Shown: piece after piece, positions 1 to 11,555 of the stretch
Position numbering within the stretch: the first letter of the stretch is position 1
Layout: every line of letters begins with the position of its first letter
From: Aquatica leii
Taxonomy: Eukaryota; Arthropoda; Insecta; Coleoptera; Lampyridae
Assembly: GCA_035610365.1 (NCBI GenBank)
Contig: CM069432.1
Location: 113,727,529-113,791,528, forward strand
Length of the DNA: 64,000 nt
Direction of reading: 5' to 3'
Made by a program: the position numbers and the translations under genes
The notes under the pieces: model-generated
The model's input: only the letters and a program-made list of their open reading frames with translations
What the model was told of the DNA's origin: nothing
Databases searched by the model: none

Positions 1-912
1 GACAGCACTATGAAATTTGATTGTTTTGGGATCACTAACATTATTATATTTAAAATATTTAAAATTGTTAATTATAATAAAACCTTGAGTCATTAACTAG
101 TAACTAACCATTAAATATTTGTAGTTGAAATATAATGCGGATAAAGGGTTTACTTACCACTGAGTCACGTAATTTTTTTCTAAAATAATTATGTTGCAAT
201 TAATACATTTGAGTTAAAAACGTTAATTTGTACATCGTGCACATATTTAAAACGTACGAATGATATAAATTTTTGGTGATGATATATGGACAAGGTGAAA
301 GGTTATTGATAGGAAAGGAATTTTTGTTTGGTAAACTGTGGATAATAGGACATTAAGTAATTATTGATTATTAAATAACCACACTAATTATACAATTTTA
401 TTTTACAGGTGTTATCAACGGGCAGTTTTTTTGTTTTAGTTTTAGTTTAATTTAATTAAGGAAATAGTTAAGTTAGTTGATTAAGAGTAGAACATAAGTT
501 AGTAAGTAAGTTAGATAGGTTGTAAATATTCTTTTAATTTGTGTTTTATGTTCGTTTTTTTATTTTTTTAATTAAATTATTATATACCGTACTGAGGTTT
601 AGAGTGTCCGTTCTAAAATTGACGTTGTTCTCATATACATTAATAAAAATTTCTGCAACAAGTTTTTTGTTAAAATTGGTTTCGAAGGGTTATTGAAATT
701 AAAATTATGTTGTAACTGGGTGTGATGTAACTAATAGTATAAACGCTGTCAAGTTGACATAAAATAAATACAAGTTTTGACATAATTTTTTTATTGTCAT
801 TTTAGGTATTACCAATACAAATTTTTAAATTAGTTTATTTATTTTCTGCGTTATTTTTTCGTAAAATTCTGTATAACTTTGATTACTAATTAAATATAGA
901 GTCGTAGAAAAA
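1..912. other. AT-rich stretch, no gene seen
   Basis: No convincing coding region, RNA gene or terminal repeat is visible here. The short open frames on the minus strand at its right end overlap the hairpin element that follows and have no recognisable domain. Confidence 0.6.
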
Positions 913-1043
913 GTATAGTGTATAATTCGTAAGGAATGTGTATTGCCAACTCGTACGAATTGCCAACCTCGCCTTCGGCTCGGTTGCAAATTTTCATACT
1001 CGTTGGCAATGACAACCATTCCTTACTCATTATACAATATACT
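913..1043. repeat. Foldback hairpin element, about 130 bp
   Basis: The two ends are inverted copies of about 27 bases: GTATAATTCGTAAGGAATG on the left pairs with CATTCCTTACTCATTATAC on the right. An inner pair (ATTGCCAAC near 943 and GTTGGCAAT near 1002) continues the stem, and the centre is a GC-rich palindrome, CTCGCCTTCGGCTCG. This is the form of a short foldback MITE. No coding capacity and no clear target duplication were found. Confidence 0.6.
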
Positions 1044-1144
1044 ATTTTAGTAGTTACCTGCTTAGGTGAAAATTTATGATAAACTAAGAAATACAAGCAA
1101 GTTTGGACAATTTTTGTATGAATTCAGAGCGTTCAACACATACA

Positions 1145-2229
1145 TTACTGATTGTTTTTATTTATTAAAGTTTGCATAGTATTTATCAGTAAATTTGTTC
1201 TCGCCGTTTCGGCTTGTCTGTTTTGTGCCTTAACATGCCACCTCTCTATTTCAAACTCCAATTTGGATTTTTGGAACTGTAGGGTTTCTTCTTGTAGACG
1301 AAGATTATCTGCTGTTAAATTCGGGTTCAAACCTTGTCTTTTCCGCTAAATAAATAAATACGCCCTTTTCTTTATTATTTGTATTCCTTTTCTTAGTGGC
1401 ACTACTTGTACACTCCCGAGAAGTTGTAGGGGTACCAGTACTGCTTTCAGGACTCTCTGCAACAGATAAATTGTCCTCAAGCACCTCTACATTGCCTTGT
1501 TCAATTTCAGCTCTCTTCTTAATAGTTCGCAATGCTGTATTGCGAATATTTTTTGCCATTTTTACATCTTCTTTCGCTTGTGACAGTGCTTTTTTTTTGG
1601 TCTACCAACTTTAGCAGCAGGTTCTGCTAACTTTTCATAGTTGTCCCACACAAGCATTAGTTGCCTCATGTAATCCCCCTATAGTGTTTGCAGGTGCTCT
1701 TTCCCGGATTCTGTTGCTTCCTCCAAGTCATATTTTCTAAATTTTAAGATCTGCTCGAGCATGTGGTCTTTCAATAGTAGTATTAATGTATTAAATCGGT
1801 CCGGATGGTCATACATGAGTGTATCATTGAGTCGAGACCACACGTTTTCTTCATTGTGCAAGTCATCTTCTGCCAAAATGCCATGCAACTCTCTAATGCA
1901 CTTTATTCTGTCTGCTTCGGAAAATCAGATCCGTTTTTTCTTTTGTTTACAATTCTGGCTTTCTTGTACAATGTCCTCATTGTTGGTACTATTTACGTTA
2001 GCGGTATTCGCACTAGTAGTAGGAGTAGCAGTGCAAGTTGCATGAAATAGCAATGATTGAGGGAATACTACATTTGTAAAATATACAATACAAGCCTTCT
2101 ACAAGTATGCACTATCAAACTGTTTCACATCGTACAGCATCGTCTTTATTTAGAAAAAAATTGTAGCAGTGGTCAGATTTAGGATCATATAACGTCTCTT
2201 CTATGACTTTCTCCAACGAATTCGTCATT
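1145..2229 (-). pseudogene. Broken coding region of unknown transposon-like protein
   Basis: Read right to left, a start at 2229 opens a short exon-like frame (MTNSLEKVIEETLYDP). After stops, a second block begins near 2060 with a Thr/Ser/Asn-rich linker, then a basic KQKKKR stretch, then a helical block ending in KEHLQ near 1680, then YMRQLMLVWDNYEKLAEP, a basic GRPKKK motif, and a charged C-terminal helix rich in Gln, Glu and Arg (1145-1330) that looks like a coiled coil. Joining the blocks needs at least two frame changes and several stop bypasses, so it is a pseudogene unless introns explain some breaks. I recognise the style, a DNA-binding accessory protein of an insect DNA transposon, but cannot name the family. 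No matching transposase or terminal repeats were found beside it. Confidence 0.45.
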
Positions 2230-2998
2230 TTTTCACAACTTCACAACAATTAACCGTTTCGATATCACGCTCTCACACTTGTCACAACAACAAAACAGCT
2301 GTTCGATGCAGTAATAGACATGCGCCTTTATACCTACTATTTTCTGATTGGTGCCGATATTTCTGGAAATAACGTGTAAAAAATAGTTTATACGGTATAA
2401 AATTTGATAAAATTCAACGTTATACCTTATAAGGGTAATTTTTATAACGACAAAACTCCACCGCAACCACGCTATTTAGCTAAGATCTATTATGGTACAA
2501 ATAATTAATTAGTGTTATGATTGTACTTTATTTGAAATACAAAATGCATTAAAATACTTAATAATTGATAAAATATACAAGTTTAATGGATAACATCACT
2601 AAAACAATTTCATGTTGTTTTATTTATTATTATTTCACATTATTTATTTATCTAATTGATGGCGACTTTTTGTAAGACAATAATAATAATAAAACAATAC
2701 ATTTTTGTCACGTTGATAATAATTGTAATCTATGTTGTCTTATATTTTATAAACAAGTTATTTTTAGTTAGTTACAAAATAAACATTTTGAGTGAAGAGA
2801 GTAATTGAAGAAACATGTTTGTATATTATTACTCTTTTAATTCTAGATCTTAAATGCGAAACCGCCATTTGAATAAAATACATTAATACAAATAGTCATG
2901 TTATGGGAAACAAAAGCCGAACAATATGTCATTTATTGCTTTCTTTTCTACTAATGTCACAGTCGATTTTATTAAATGAAGTGTAATTTAAATGAAAA
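2230..2998. other. AT-rich stretch, no gene seen
   Basis: Nothing recognisable. In particular I looked for a left inverted terminal repeat matching the mariner end at 4236-4282 and did not find one. Confidence 0.5.
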
Positions 2999-4064
2999 AT
3001 GCCTTCTCATTTTTCTAACGAAGAGTATGCTGATATCATTTACATTTATGGATTTTGTGATGGAAATGCGAGATCTGCCGTTAGGGAATATGAACGAAGA
3101 TTTCCCAACAGGAGGTTGCCAAATCACCAAACCTTTTTTTCTGTGTTTCAACATGTACGGACTCATGGTTCATTTCCATCAGTTTCAACAAGATCTGACC
3201 GTCCTGTGCAGTTAAATGTGAATGAGCAGGAAAACATTCTACAGATGGTTGATCGGAGTCCAGGGTTGAGTACTAAAAGAATTTCTTCTTGAACGGGACT
3301 CCTCAGTATGTCAGTATGGCGAACATTACATGATGGGATTTTGTATCCCTATCAAATACAACTGATTCAGCATCTGCAACCTTGAGATTTTGCTGCGCCC
3401 GTTGAATTTCTGCCACTGGCTACAGGTAAATCCATAATTAGTTCCATTCATTTTATTTAGCAACGAGGCGCAATTTACTAGAGATGGAGTGAACAATACA
3501 CGTAATTCTCATTTGTGCTCATATTAAAATCCACATGGCACAACAGAAACTAACTTTCAGCGCAGATTTTTTGTTAATATATGGTGTGGTATGATTGACG
3601 ATCAACTTATTGGACCTTTTTTCTTTGAGGGACGTCTGACAGGAGAAGCATATGCTAACTTTTTGCGGAATGAATTGCTACCGCTTTTGGAAGAAGTACC
3701 TTTACTAACAAGACAACAAATGTTTCTGCAATATGATGGAGCTCCTCCACATTTTAGTCGGCATGTGACCGAATATCTAAATGTTGCTTACCCCAATAAG
3801 TGGATTGGGCGTGGAGGCCCGCATGCTTGGCCACCGAGATCGCTCGATCTCACACCTTTGGACTTCTATCTGTGGGGTCATGTGAAAAGTTTAGTATACG
3901 AGGTAAAAGTTAATACCAGAGCTGAACTAATACAGCGTATCCTGGATGTGTGTCAACAAACACGGAACAACCAGCAGGTGCTTCGAGCGGCTACTCGGTC
4001 CATTTTAGATCGCAGCCGTCGTTTTATTAATGCCGAAGGAGGTCATTTTGAGCATTTTATGTAA
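2999..4064 (+). pseudogene. Tc1/mariner-type transposase, frameshifted
   Basis: The N-terminal block starts MPSHFSNEEYADIIYIYGF and matches the helix-turn-helix domain (DUF4817 type) at the start of a common arthropod mariner-like transposase. After codon 97 (near 3290) the frame breaks with several stops; the motifs NPHGTTE and RRFSVNIW can still be followed in shifted frames between 3300 and 3590. The frame reopens at 3591 for 157 codons of DDE_3 catalytic domain, including YDGAPPHFS (second catalytic Asp) and LTPLDFYLWGHVK (third-acidic-residue region), and ends at 4064. The first catalytic Asp lies in the damaged stretch. Family assignment is confident; activity is excluded by the breaks. 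Confidence 0.85.
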
Positions 4065-4235
4065 TTTTTGTTTGTTTTTTTTTTGTGTTTGTTTTGTAGT
4101 TCGATTTTCTGTTTTCAATAATAATAATTTTCAAAAAATGTGTGAGCATTTATAAACTTTGAACGCTTGTATCTGTGTAACTATGGCGAATTGGACCTAT
4201 GTTTATAGGACGTTTTCTACTTAAATTGACCTAAG

Positions 4236-4282
4236 GAACATACCATTTCAGTATGTACAGTACCTCACGGGACACCCTGTAA
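4236..4282 (+). repeat. Right terminal repeat of the mariner-like element
   Basis: The stretch ending CTCACGGGACACCCTGTA is the characteristic GGGTGTCC-type mariner end in inverted orientation, about 170 bases past the transposase stop. No partner copy is visible upstream of 2999, so the element is probably truncated on its left side. The spacer 4065-4235 is 3' untranslated sequence. Confidence 0.7.
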
Positions 4283-4794
4283 TTAGGTAGTAAAAATAAA
4301 ATTATTAGTAGGATTACTGTGTAATTTAAAAAACTATATAACTTTATCATGAAATGTGTATGTCATAATTTTAAACCAGCTTTATACTATACATAGTTTA
4401 ATATACCAAGAAGAATTATTATATAGACTTTTGTACACCTTTAATTGCTTTTACATCGCGCAGTTTAAGTTTTTAAAACATCCTTTACAAAATAATATTT
4501 ACAAAAGTTTTTAGAGGAACATTTGTGTCTAGACTGTTAAATTATTTTACCTAGTCTACAAAGTTAATTACAGTTTAACTATAAAATAATAACAATCAAA
4601 CATTATTCACAAATAACCCAAAAACAATGAAAATAATCTATCTATTTAACAGAGTTGGGCATGACCGAACTAAATATTAACAATTAACAGTTATTTACTG
4701 TGAACCTATGCGGCGAATTTATTTTGTTACCAAGTTGAGTCATATATAAATATATATATATAAATAGCTATAAACGAAATACGTTGAATTAGTT

Positions 4795-4863
4795 TTATAG
4801 TTAACTTTAGACACATAAAAAATTATACTATGAGATGGTTCTGCCATCAAACACTTTTGAATT
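4795..4863 (+). repeat. Direct repeat, copy A (69 bp)
   Basis: This copy runs from TTATAGTTAACTTTAGACAC to CAAACACTTTTGAATT. It is nearly identical to copy B at 5115-5184, with about seven differences. The two copies bracket the hammerhead ribozyme region, so they probably belong to the same retroelement structure. Confidence 0.75.
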
Positions 4864-4900
4864 GTAACTTCGTCGTACTTAAATATAAGCTATAAGGGGC

Positions 4901-5016
4901 GTCAATGCAATTGTGAGAACTGCATTAGAGTGTATCTCCTACTACTGATGAGCCCCAAAAGAGCAAAACGGCTGTCTAGTAGTTCACTCTGGTCGCGTTT
5001 GCACAATTGCATTGAC
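4901..5016 (+). ncRNA. Degenerate type I hammerhead ribozyme, Penelope-like style
   Basis: Core strand CUGAUGA is at 4945-4951. Helix I pairs CTACTA (4939-4944) with TAGTAG (4977-4982), and after an internal loop AGAGTG (4927-4932) with CACTCT (4985-4990). Helix II is GCCC (4952-4955) with GAGC (4961-4964), one mismatch. The second core strand reads AAAA (4965-4968) where GAAA is required, so conserved G12 has become A. Helix III is only two pairs, A4968-T4975 and C4969-G4974, closing a four-base loop; the cleavage triplet GTC is 4974-4976. A perfect outer 15-bp inverted repeat (4901-4915 with 5002-5016) extends the fold. Small type I hammerheads with very short helix III are known from Penelope-like retroelements. 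The G12 change predicts weak or no self-cleavage. Confidence 0.75.
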
Positions 5017-5114
5017 ATTGCTTACCCCCAATGTGGTTTTATCCCGACGAATTATTCAAAGCTGATTTTGAATTTCGCGGGTGTTCAACGTAATTTACCG
5101 TCGTTTATAGCTAT

Positions 5115-5184
5115 TTATAGTTAACTTTAGACACATAGTAAAATTATACTATGAGATAGCTCTGCCATCAAGCACTTTTGAATT
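5115..5184 (+). repeat. Direct repeat, copy B (70 bp)
   Basis: Near-identical partner of the repeat at 4795-4863. Just outside it AGCTATTT (5110-5117) is the inverse of AAATAGCT near 4763, so the pair also carries an inverted component around the ribozyme. Confidence 0.75.
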
Positions 5185-5290
5185 ACATTTTTAACGTTTA
5201 TTTTGTATTTCAAATAACGCACTTAAAAGAAATAAAATAATCAAAAATTTAATTGAAAACATTATGAAGTGCTCCAATTTTACTAATTTA

Positions 5291-5480
5291 TTTTTAGTTT
5301 CTATACCAATATGGCAAGGAAGACCAGTTTTAAATCAATTAATGTACAATTTAAATTTTTTTCACTTAAGCAACGAATGCAGTAATGTTTTTATCGACGT
5401 AAATGATATAATTTCTCCAAAAGATTAAGTTAGACATGGACTGCATTTAAATGTACATGGTAAAGAAAAAATCATTATGA
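5291..5480 (+). pseudogene. SGNH/esterase-like fragment of the non-LTR element
   Basis: The translated piece contains IPIWQGRPVLNQ and, past a stop, RHGLHLNVHGKEKI. The HGLHLN motif is the conserved C-terminal His region of the SGNH/GDSL-type domain often found ahead of the endonuclease in CR1-like elements. No intact frame remains. Confidence 0.55.
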
Positions 5481-5703
5481 ACAGTGTGAATATGTAAATT
5501 ATAATAATTTAAAAAGAATAGTTCCTTCTTTGGGCACTAGTAATAGTAAGCAATCAAATGATACATATTATAAGAGCAACGGTTTTGAATGGCTTAAGCG
5601 TATGTGTAGAATACGCAAATAATAATAATAGTCAAACTCAATTAAACAATTTTTTTTGAATAACAGAGACGACCACCTTCAAAATATTGTAATTAATTCA
5701 AAT

Positions 5704-6339
5704 GTTATAATGCACGTAAATATACAAAGTTTTCTTGCACACAAAACCGAAGTTCAACTACTTTTTAATGAAAATAAACCGTATTTACTGTTTCTCAGAA
5801 AGTCGTGTTACTAAAAATATTCTAGACTTAGAACTAGACAGGTGGAGTATTAGTTTATATAAGAAGCAATATTAAATTTCAAATTGTTAGCTTATCTAGT
5901 GTATCTAGGAGTTATAGCATTGTTACTGTTGTTGTGACTTTGTTAAAAAAAACATTATATTGTTACAGTATATCACTCACTTAATTCTAATCACGATCTA
6001 TTTTTGGATTGTGTAGAGGAAATATGTGATCTTTATTGCGATAATTCAAAACAATTTATAATAATAGGTGATTTTAATATTAATTGGAATAACAAACTCA
6101 ACAAGTTTACAAATATACTTAAAGGTATAACAAAACGATGTTGTCTGAAGCAGTTAATAAACAGCCATACGCGTATTACTAACCAAAGTGCAACGACCAT
6201 CGATTTAATTATTTCAAATAATTTTCACATCTCTGGTAACATACACAATAATGAAAAAATATCTGATCACGAAATTATTGCAATCAATTTTCTTTTCTCC
6301 AAACCTCAAAATAATAAATATATAACTATATATAAATAA
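5704..6339 (+). pseudogene. Endonuclease domain of the non-LTR element
   Basis: The N-terminal part is broken but shows HVNIQSFLAHKTEVQ followed by a YLLFL-like strand, matching the start of an exonuclease-endonuclease-phosphatase fold. From 6004 a 111-codon open piece carries the metal-binding and catalytic motifs IIIGDFNINW, SATTIDLIISN and ISDHEII, which are diagnostic for retrotransposon AP-type endonucleases. The enzyme would nick target DNA to prime reverse transcription. Confidence 0.85.
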
Positions 6340-6439
6340 TAAAATAATTAAAAAAAGAAACATTACAGACGCTAGCGTACATCAAATTAACCTAGAGTTA
6401 CTTAATGCGCGGTGGTCAATTTCATCAGATATAAACAAA

Positions 6440-6625
6440 ATGTATTATATATTTGAAACAAACATTTCATCTGCAATTAATAAATATTGTCCGTTACAAA
6501 CATTAAAGCAAAAAAATCATTCTAAACCTCTTTGGGCTAATTTAGATGTAATTAAAGCACGCAGAGAAAGAGATGATGCGTATAAATCATTTAAAAAAGA
6601 TAAGTTACATGAAAATTGGTTGTAG
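6440..6625 (+). pseudogene. Linker between endonuclease and RT of the non-LTR element
   Basis: A 61-codon open piece with KPLWANLDVIKARRERDDAY matches the basic linker that precedes the reverse transcriptase in CR1/Jockey-type polyproteins. It continues in broken frames to MWKT at 6725-6736, where the inverted-repeat element interrupts. Confidence 0.7.
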
Positions 6626-6738
6626 TACAAGATAAAAAGAAATCAAATAGTAGCTACTATACGGAATTAAAAAATATTATATTTTGAACAAAAAATTGAT
6701 AGCAATAAGAATAATCCTACTGAAATGTGGAAAACTAT

Positions 6739-7311
6739 AGTCCTCGCAATTTTACTTTCGATGCACGTCATTAACGTCAGTGACGTAGTTATTCAACCAT
6801 GTTGTCGGTATTATCATGTAAACTTACTGTTTTCGTACATTCTTAATATTACATTGCATATTACGTTTTCATTAAATGTTTCTACATTCGTAACGATTGT
6901 ACTACGCTTACGTTTTGAAGAGATTTAAGAACCTCGTTGTTAGCAACCGTTGTACATACAGAAATAACTGTAGAATATATGTATGTATTACCACAATTTA
7001 AATATTAAGTAAAAGGGTACTTCTCGCACAGCATTTACTGATATCAATGGACCACCATTATCTCGTTCAACCTCAAAATAGTACAGTTTTGTATCAAAAA
7101 TAATTATAAAAAACAATGAGCACTTTGACATAAAAAACACAAATTTAATTTGACAGATGTCAACAACGCTGCAACTGTAGTAAGCACACCAACAACGTGA
7201 TAAAAAAAATTCAATAAGACAATTGGGTATTTATTTAATTTTTGCTATAAATAGGGTGGTATGAATTTTACGTCATTAATGACGTGCATCGAAAGTTAAA
7301 TTGCGAGGACT
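6739..7311. mobile_element. 573-bp inverted-repeat DNA element nested in the retrotransposon
   Basis: The left end AGTCCTCGCAATTTTACTTT and the inverse of the right end (AGTCCTCGCAATTTAACTTT) match over at least 36 bases, continuing through CGATGCACGTCATTAA. It splits the coding trace of the host non-LTR element between MWKT and INK, which proves insertion. Its longest open frame, 67 codons at 6725, begins in host sequence and has no recognisable domain. The target duplication is ambiguous (TA/TTA), so the superfamily is not assigned. Confidence 0.85.
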
Positions 7312-8965
7312 TTAATAAACAATAAAATAATCGATCGCCGTTGCTCAGTTTCTTTTAATTTTAACTTATCAAATTTATGGGAAAATTTTAATGAATACTT
7401 TATAAACAGCATAACAAAATTATTTGGAAATAAAAACAAAAATAGCTGGAATCTATAGAAACTACCAATTATTACTAGTAGTTTAGGATGGTTTCAAAAC
7501 ATAACTATACACGACCTTAAAACTTCTGTATTTAAGATAAAGAATAAAAATAAAGATCTTTTAACTTCAACAATGCTAAAAAAATATTTTACGTTATATG
7601 GTATCAGCTATTTAAAATTGTTAATTGTTCTCTCTCGACTGGTACATTACCGACAATACTAAAAGTCAGCAAAATAATACCAATTCCAAAACATAAACAG
7701 TCCGTGCATCCCGAACAGTACAAAGCTGTTCATGCGCTGCCGACGGTTGAGAAAATTATTGAAGTAATAGTTTATGATCAAACACTTAATTATTTTGATT
7801 CTAATCAATTACTTTATTCACGATAGTCTACGTTTCGGAAAATAATGTTCTTGTAAAACAGCGTTATAGTTAGTAGTAAATAAATGGAAAAGATACTTCG
7901 ATGATAATAAATATGTAATTTCACTATTTTTAGACTTTAAACGAGCTTTCGAAACAATTAGTAGACAAATTTTATTAAAAAAACTTAAATATTATGGCGT
8001 GAAAGGTCCAGCGTACAAATGGTTTAAAAACTATCTAATAGATCGTTTTCAATACATATTGTACGATAATACTGAATCATCTATTATTGAGAATAACGTT
8101 GGAGTTCCACAGGATAGTGTGCTAGGTCCTTTATTGTTTATCATTTATACAAACGACATTTACCATATACTTAAATATTCTCACATTAACCTATTCACCG
8201 ACGATACTCTTGTTTACACAGCAAGTCCATTATGAATGCGCATTTAATAATTTAGTAGCGGACATTAAAAATATTGAGATTTGGTTACAAGCAAATCAAA
8301 TATACTTAAATATAGAAAAAACTAAAGAAATTGTGTTTTGTTCAAAATTTAATAAAAGAAAAACATAAATTATAAAAGAACAAAAATTGATATTTATAAT
8401 AAAATTATTGAAACAGTAGGTACCTAGTATTACTGATCTCGGAATTGTAATAGACTAGCATCTAACATTTACACAATATTTTGAACAGCTACGAAATAAA
8501 CTAAATAAAAATATAGGTTATTTAAGAAGATTGTCACAATTTATCTCAATTAATACTAGAATAACAATATACAATACGTTAGTTTTACCTTCCATTCAAT
8601 ATTGTTGCACAATTTTATTTTATTTTAGCAAAGAACAAAAAAACTTTTTAGAAATACTTCAAAATAAAGCAATGCGCGCTATTTTAAAATGTGATAAATA
8701 CACACCGATACAGGTAATGCTCGAAACACTGCAATGGATGTCAATAAAAGATTTTATAAATATGCGATGTATGATTTTCATATACAAAATAAATACTAAT
8801 TTAATTCCTACCTATTTTATATTAACACGCAACAGACATGTTCACTCGTAGTCAACTCGTACAAAAGATGAAATCAGACCTCAATGCGCATTAAAAACTA
8901 TAACACAAAACTCCATTTTTTACAAAGGTGTGTTGTCATATAAAAAAATCTAAAAGTATAAAAAA
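7312..8965 (+). pseudogene. Reverse transcriptase of the non-LTR element
   Basis: After many stops the motif TGTLPTILKVSKIIPIPKHK (near 7640) marks the start of the RT fingers, followed by a PEQYKAV remnant. The palm is clearest at 7999-8235: GVPQDSVLGPLLFIIYTNDI and LFTDDTLVYTA. The catalytic signature is FTDD where FADD is usual; both Asp are retained. A later block (8531-8851) contains TIYNTLVLPSIQYC and LQNKAMRAILK, typical of the RT thumb and C-terminal region of this group. At least five stops or frameshifts separate the blocks. Confidence 0.85.
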
Positions 8966-9141
8966 ATTAAAAAAAAAATATTTGTCATACATAAGGAGTA
9001 CAACAGACAAATAAGTGGCTGAAACCGTATAATGTTAATTACGTTAATTATACTTTTGTAGTTTATATTTGTAATTATGTGGTTATGTAGTAATATGTTT
9101 GTTTATATTTATTTGTACAAATGTAGCATTTATGCTAATAA

Positions 9142-11290
9142 ATCGTTCACTTCACTTCAAATATTCTTATTTAGAAAAGGTATTTTCTATTTAGTATTTC
9201 AAATGCATTGTTTTTTCAAGTATTTTGCAACACCGCCGCCTTTAATTTTCTTTCGTTGTTTCAATCCTTTCTATTTTTCTATTGTGTTTTTTTATTACGA
9301 TTGTTATTATGATTAATAGATAAAAAAAAACCTTTTGTTTCTGAGCGGTTCTTTTTTCAACAAAAAACTGATTTGCGTTTTTTTTTCTACCAACAGAGCG
9401 TACTACCCTATAAACCGTTGCATAACAACAATAATTTTACTAATATAGAACTATAACAAATATGGCAGTTATTAGAACACCAATGCAATAACAAAGTTGA
9501 AATACAGAAAAAATGTAAGCCAGACCTCAAGTAAATTTTAATTATCTATTTTTCACATTTTAACATTTGTTTTTCTTTACAGAAATAGTACTAGATATCA
9601 TATTGTATATATAGGATGATTAGTACGTGTGAAAAACATACATTATCGATCTTGTCTGATGTAGAACTCGCTTACAAAGGCTTGCGATAATAGAGTGCAC
9701 ATTTTTTCAATTGCAATATAAAAATAGCTTATCCTAATTCAATTAAGGAATATTTTTAAATAAATTCCGATAACTAACGTGTCACATTAAAATTAATTAC
9801 GGTTGTAGAAATTTTTTGTATGCAGAAAATGCAGAATTTATTATTAAAATTGGTTATATTAACAAGCATAAGAAAGACTGTCTGACTGAAAAAAAATGTG
9901 CGGGCGTATATCTGCTATCGTTGCATAATTGTAATTTTTAATTTACTTTAGTAAACTGGCGGTTTAGAATAAAGCAAGTAAAAATTTCAATCATTTCACA
10001 TTTCAGTATATTGGACTATCTGTTTGACACGTTTTATTATTGGTTATTTTATAAACACTCAAAATAATTTGTTTTTTCTTTGAATAGTAGTAAATAAGAT
10101 TTTGATTCGCCAACTAGCAGGTTTTTTTTTTAAATTAAATCACTGAAAAAATAGCAGCAGAAAGTCAGACTTTTTTGTTTCTTATTAACTAAATCACAAT
10201 AATTTCAATTAATTTTTTAGATTCAGATAAATCGATAATTCAATTTTTTTCAATACGTTTTTTTAAAACGATTTATTTTTTTTTTCATTTGCACCACTAA
10301 TCGTTGTAGCAATCTGGATCTTATATGTGCAGTGAGAAAATTATATACCTGTTTCGAATATTTTGATAATTCAAATACGATATGATATAGCTATTTTGTA
10401 ATATAGTCAGCTTAGTTGCTTTTCAACACTTATTAGTTGCCACGTGTACATCTTTGACAATAAAATTACTAGAAATATAATTACTTTTGTTTAAGTAGTC
10501 TTAGACATTTTCATATAATATATGAATTAATATTTAATAAATATAGCAGATATGTATTTTAATTTTAATTGTTTAGAAACTGAAAAATTGATTAAAACGA
10601 TTTTTAGTTTAATTGTTTCATACATAATATTTACCGTAAACGTATTGCATTCAACACAACAAAACCATATAATATAATAGTCAACATTTTTATTGTCTAA
10701 TGGACTACAATATTGAAATGTACGTTCTATACACTATGTTTAAGATAAGAAATTGCAGCATGAAGATCTTAAAAATGGTAAAAAAAATTAGTTACATGGT
10801 TGCGCAATTTGGTGACTATACATTTTTCTTATTTTACAAAAAATTACAACGTTGACTTAGTAACGCCATTTTTCTCCGAGCATGTTTCATGGGTGTGTGT
10901 GATAAAAATTAAGACAAATTCAACGAATTCAAATCTTCTTACTTTACCAGATTGTCTTATTTACTGTTACACCTATATTACGTTACTTAATTACTTACTT
11001 AATTAATGGTTGATGCCAATACTAATTTTCTAAATGCCTTAATGCATTTGAATCTATTTTTTGCTATTATCTGGTAATTTCATGACTCATCTAACAAAAA
11101 CACAAAAGTTATGCTAGTGTTGTATAATAAGTATCAACGTTTTAACCAAGTTGTTTACGCAAAACATGTATACTCTTTCCAATTGTTTTGAAACATTGTT
11201 TTTCTACGACTAACAGATAATACGATTCATTGTATTTAATGGTAAGGTTTCTTTATCCTTCTTATTTAACTTCTGATTAATTGCTGGGAA
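9142..11290. other. AT-rich stretch, no gene seen
   Basis: No domain, RNA gene or paired terminal repeat recognised. Open frames here are short and low in complexity. Confidence 0.5.
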
Positions 11291-11555
11291 GAACGCAGCT
11301 GATGAAAACATTGCTATAAATGTGAGACCCACGCACAAATGGTAAACCATACAAATGACAACCATAGCAACGTATTAACAAATTCAGTAAAATCTAATAA
11401 TGATCAACAATGCAACGAATTATCAAACTTCTTTAACATAATCATAAATTTACAAAAATCAATATAAAAACAACGAACTATCAGCATGTTAAAAAATTAA
11501 ATTCAACAACTAAGACAACTAATCACCGTAGATAAATAATGGCACAACTATTGAG

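Larger units (their letters stand above)
5291..9141 (+). mobile_element. Non-LTR retrotransposon (CR1/Jockey-like), decayed
   Basis: Ordered remnants on one strand give the layout of a CR1/Jockey-type element. First is an SGNH/esterase-like C-terminal fragment at 5291-5480, then an apurinic-type endonuclease (5704-6339), a linker, reverse transcriptase (7600-8235) and an RT C-terminal region (8531-8851). The likely 3' end is an AT-rich tail with an AATAAA near 9138. Stops and frameshifts occur throughout, and a 573-bp inverted-repeat element is inserted at 6739. Clade within CR1/Jockey is not certain. Confidence 0.8.
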
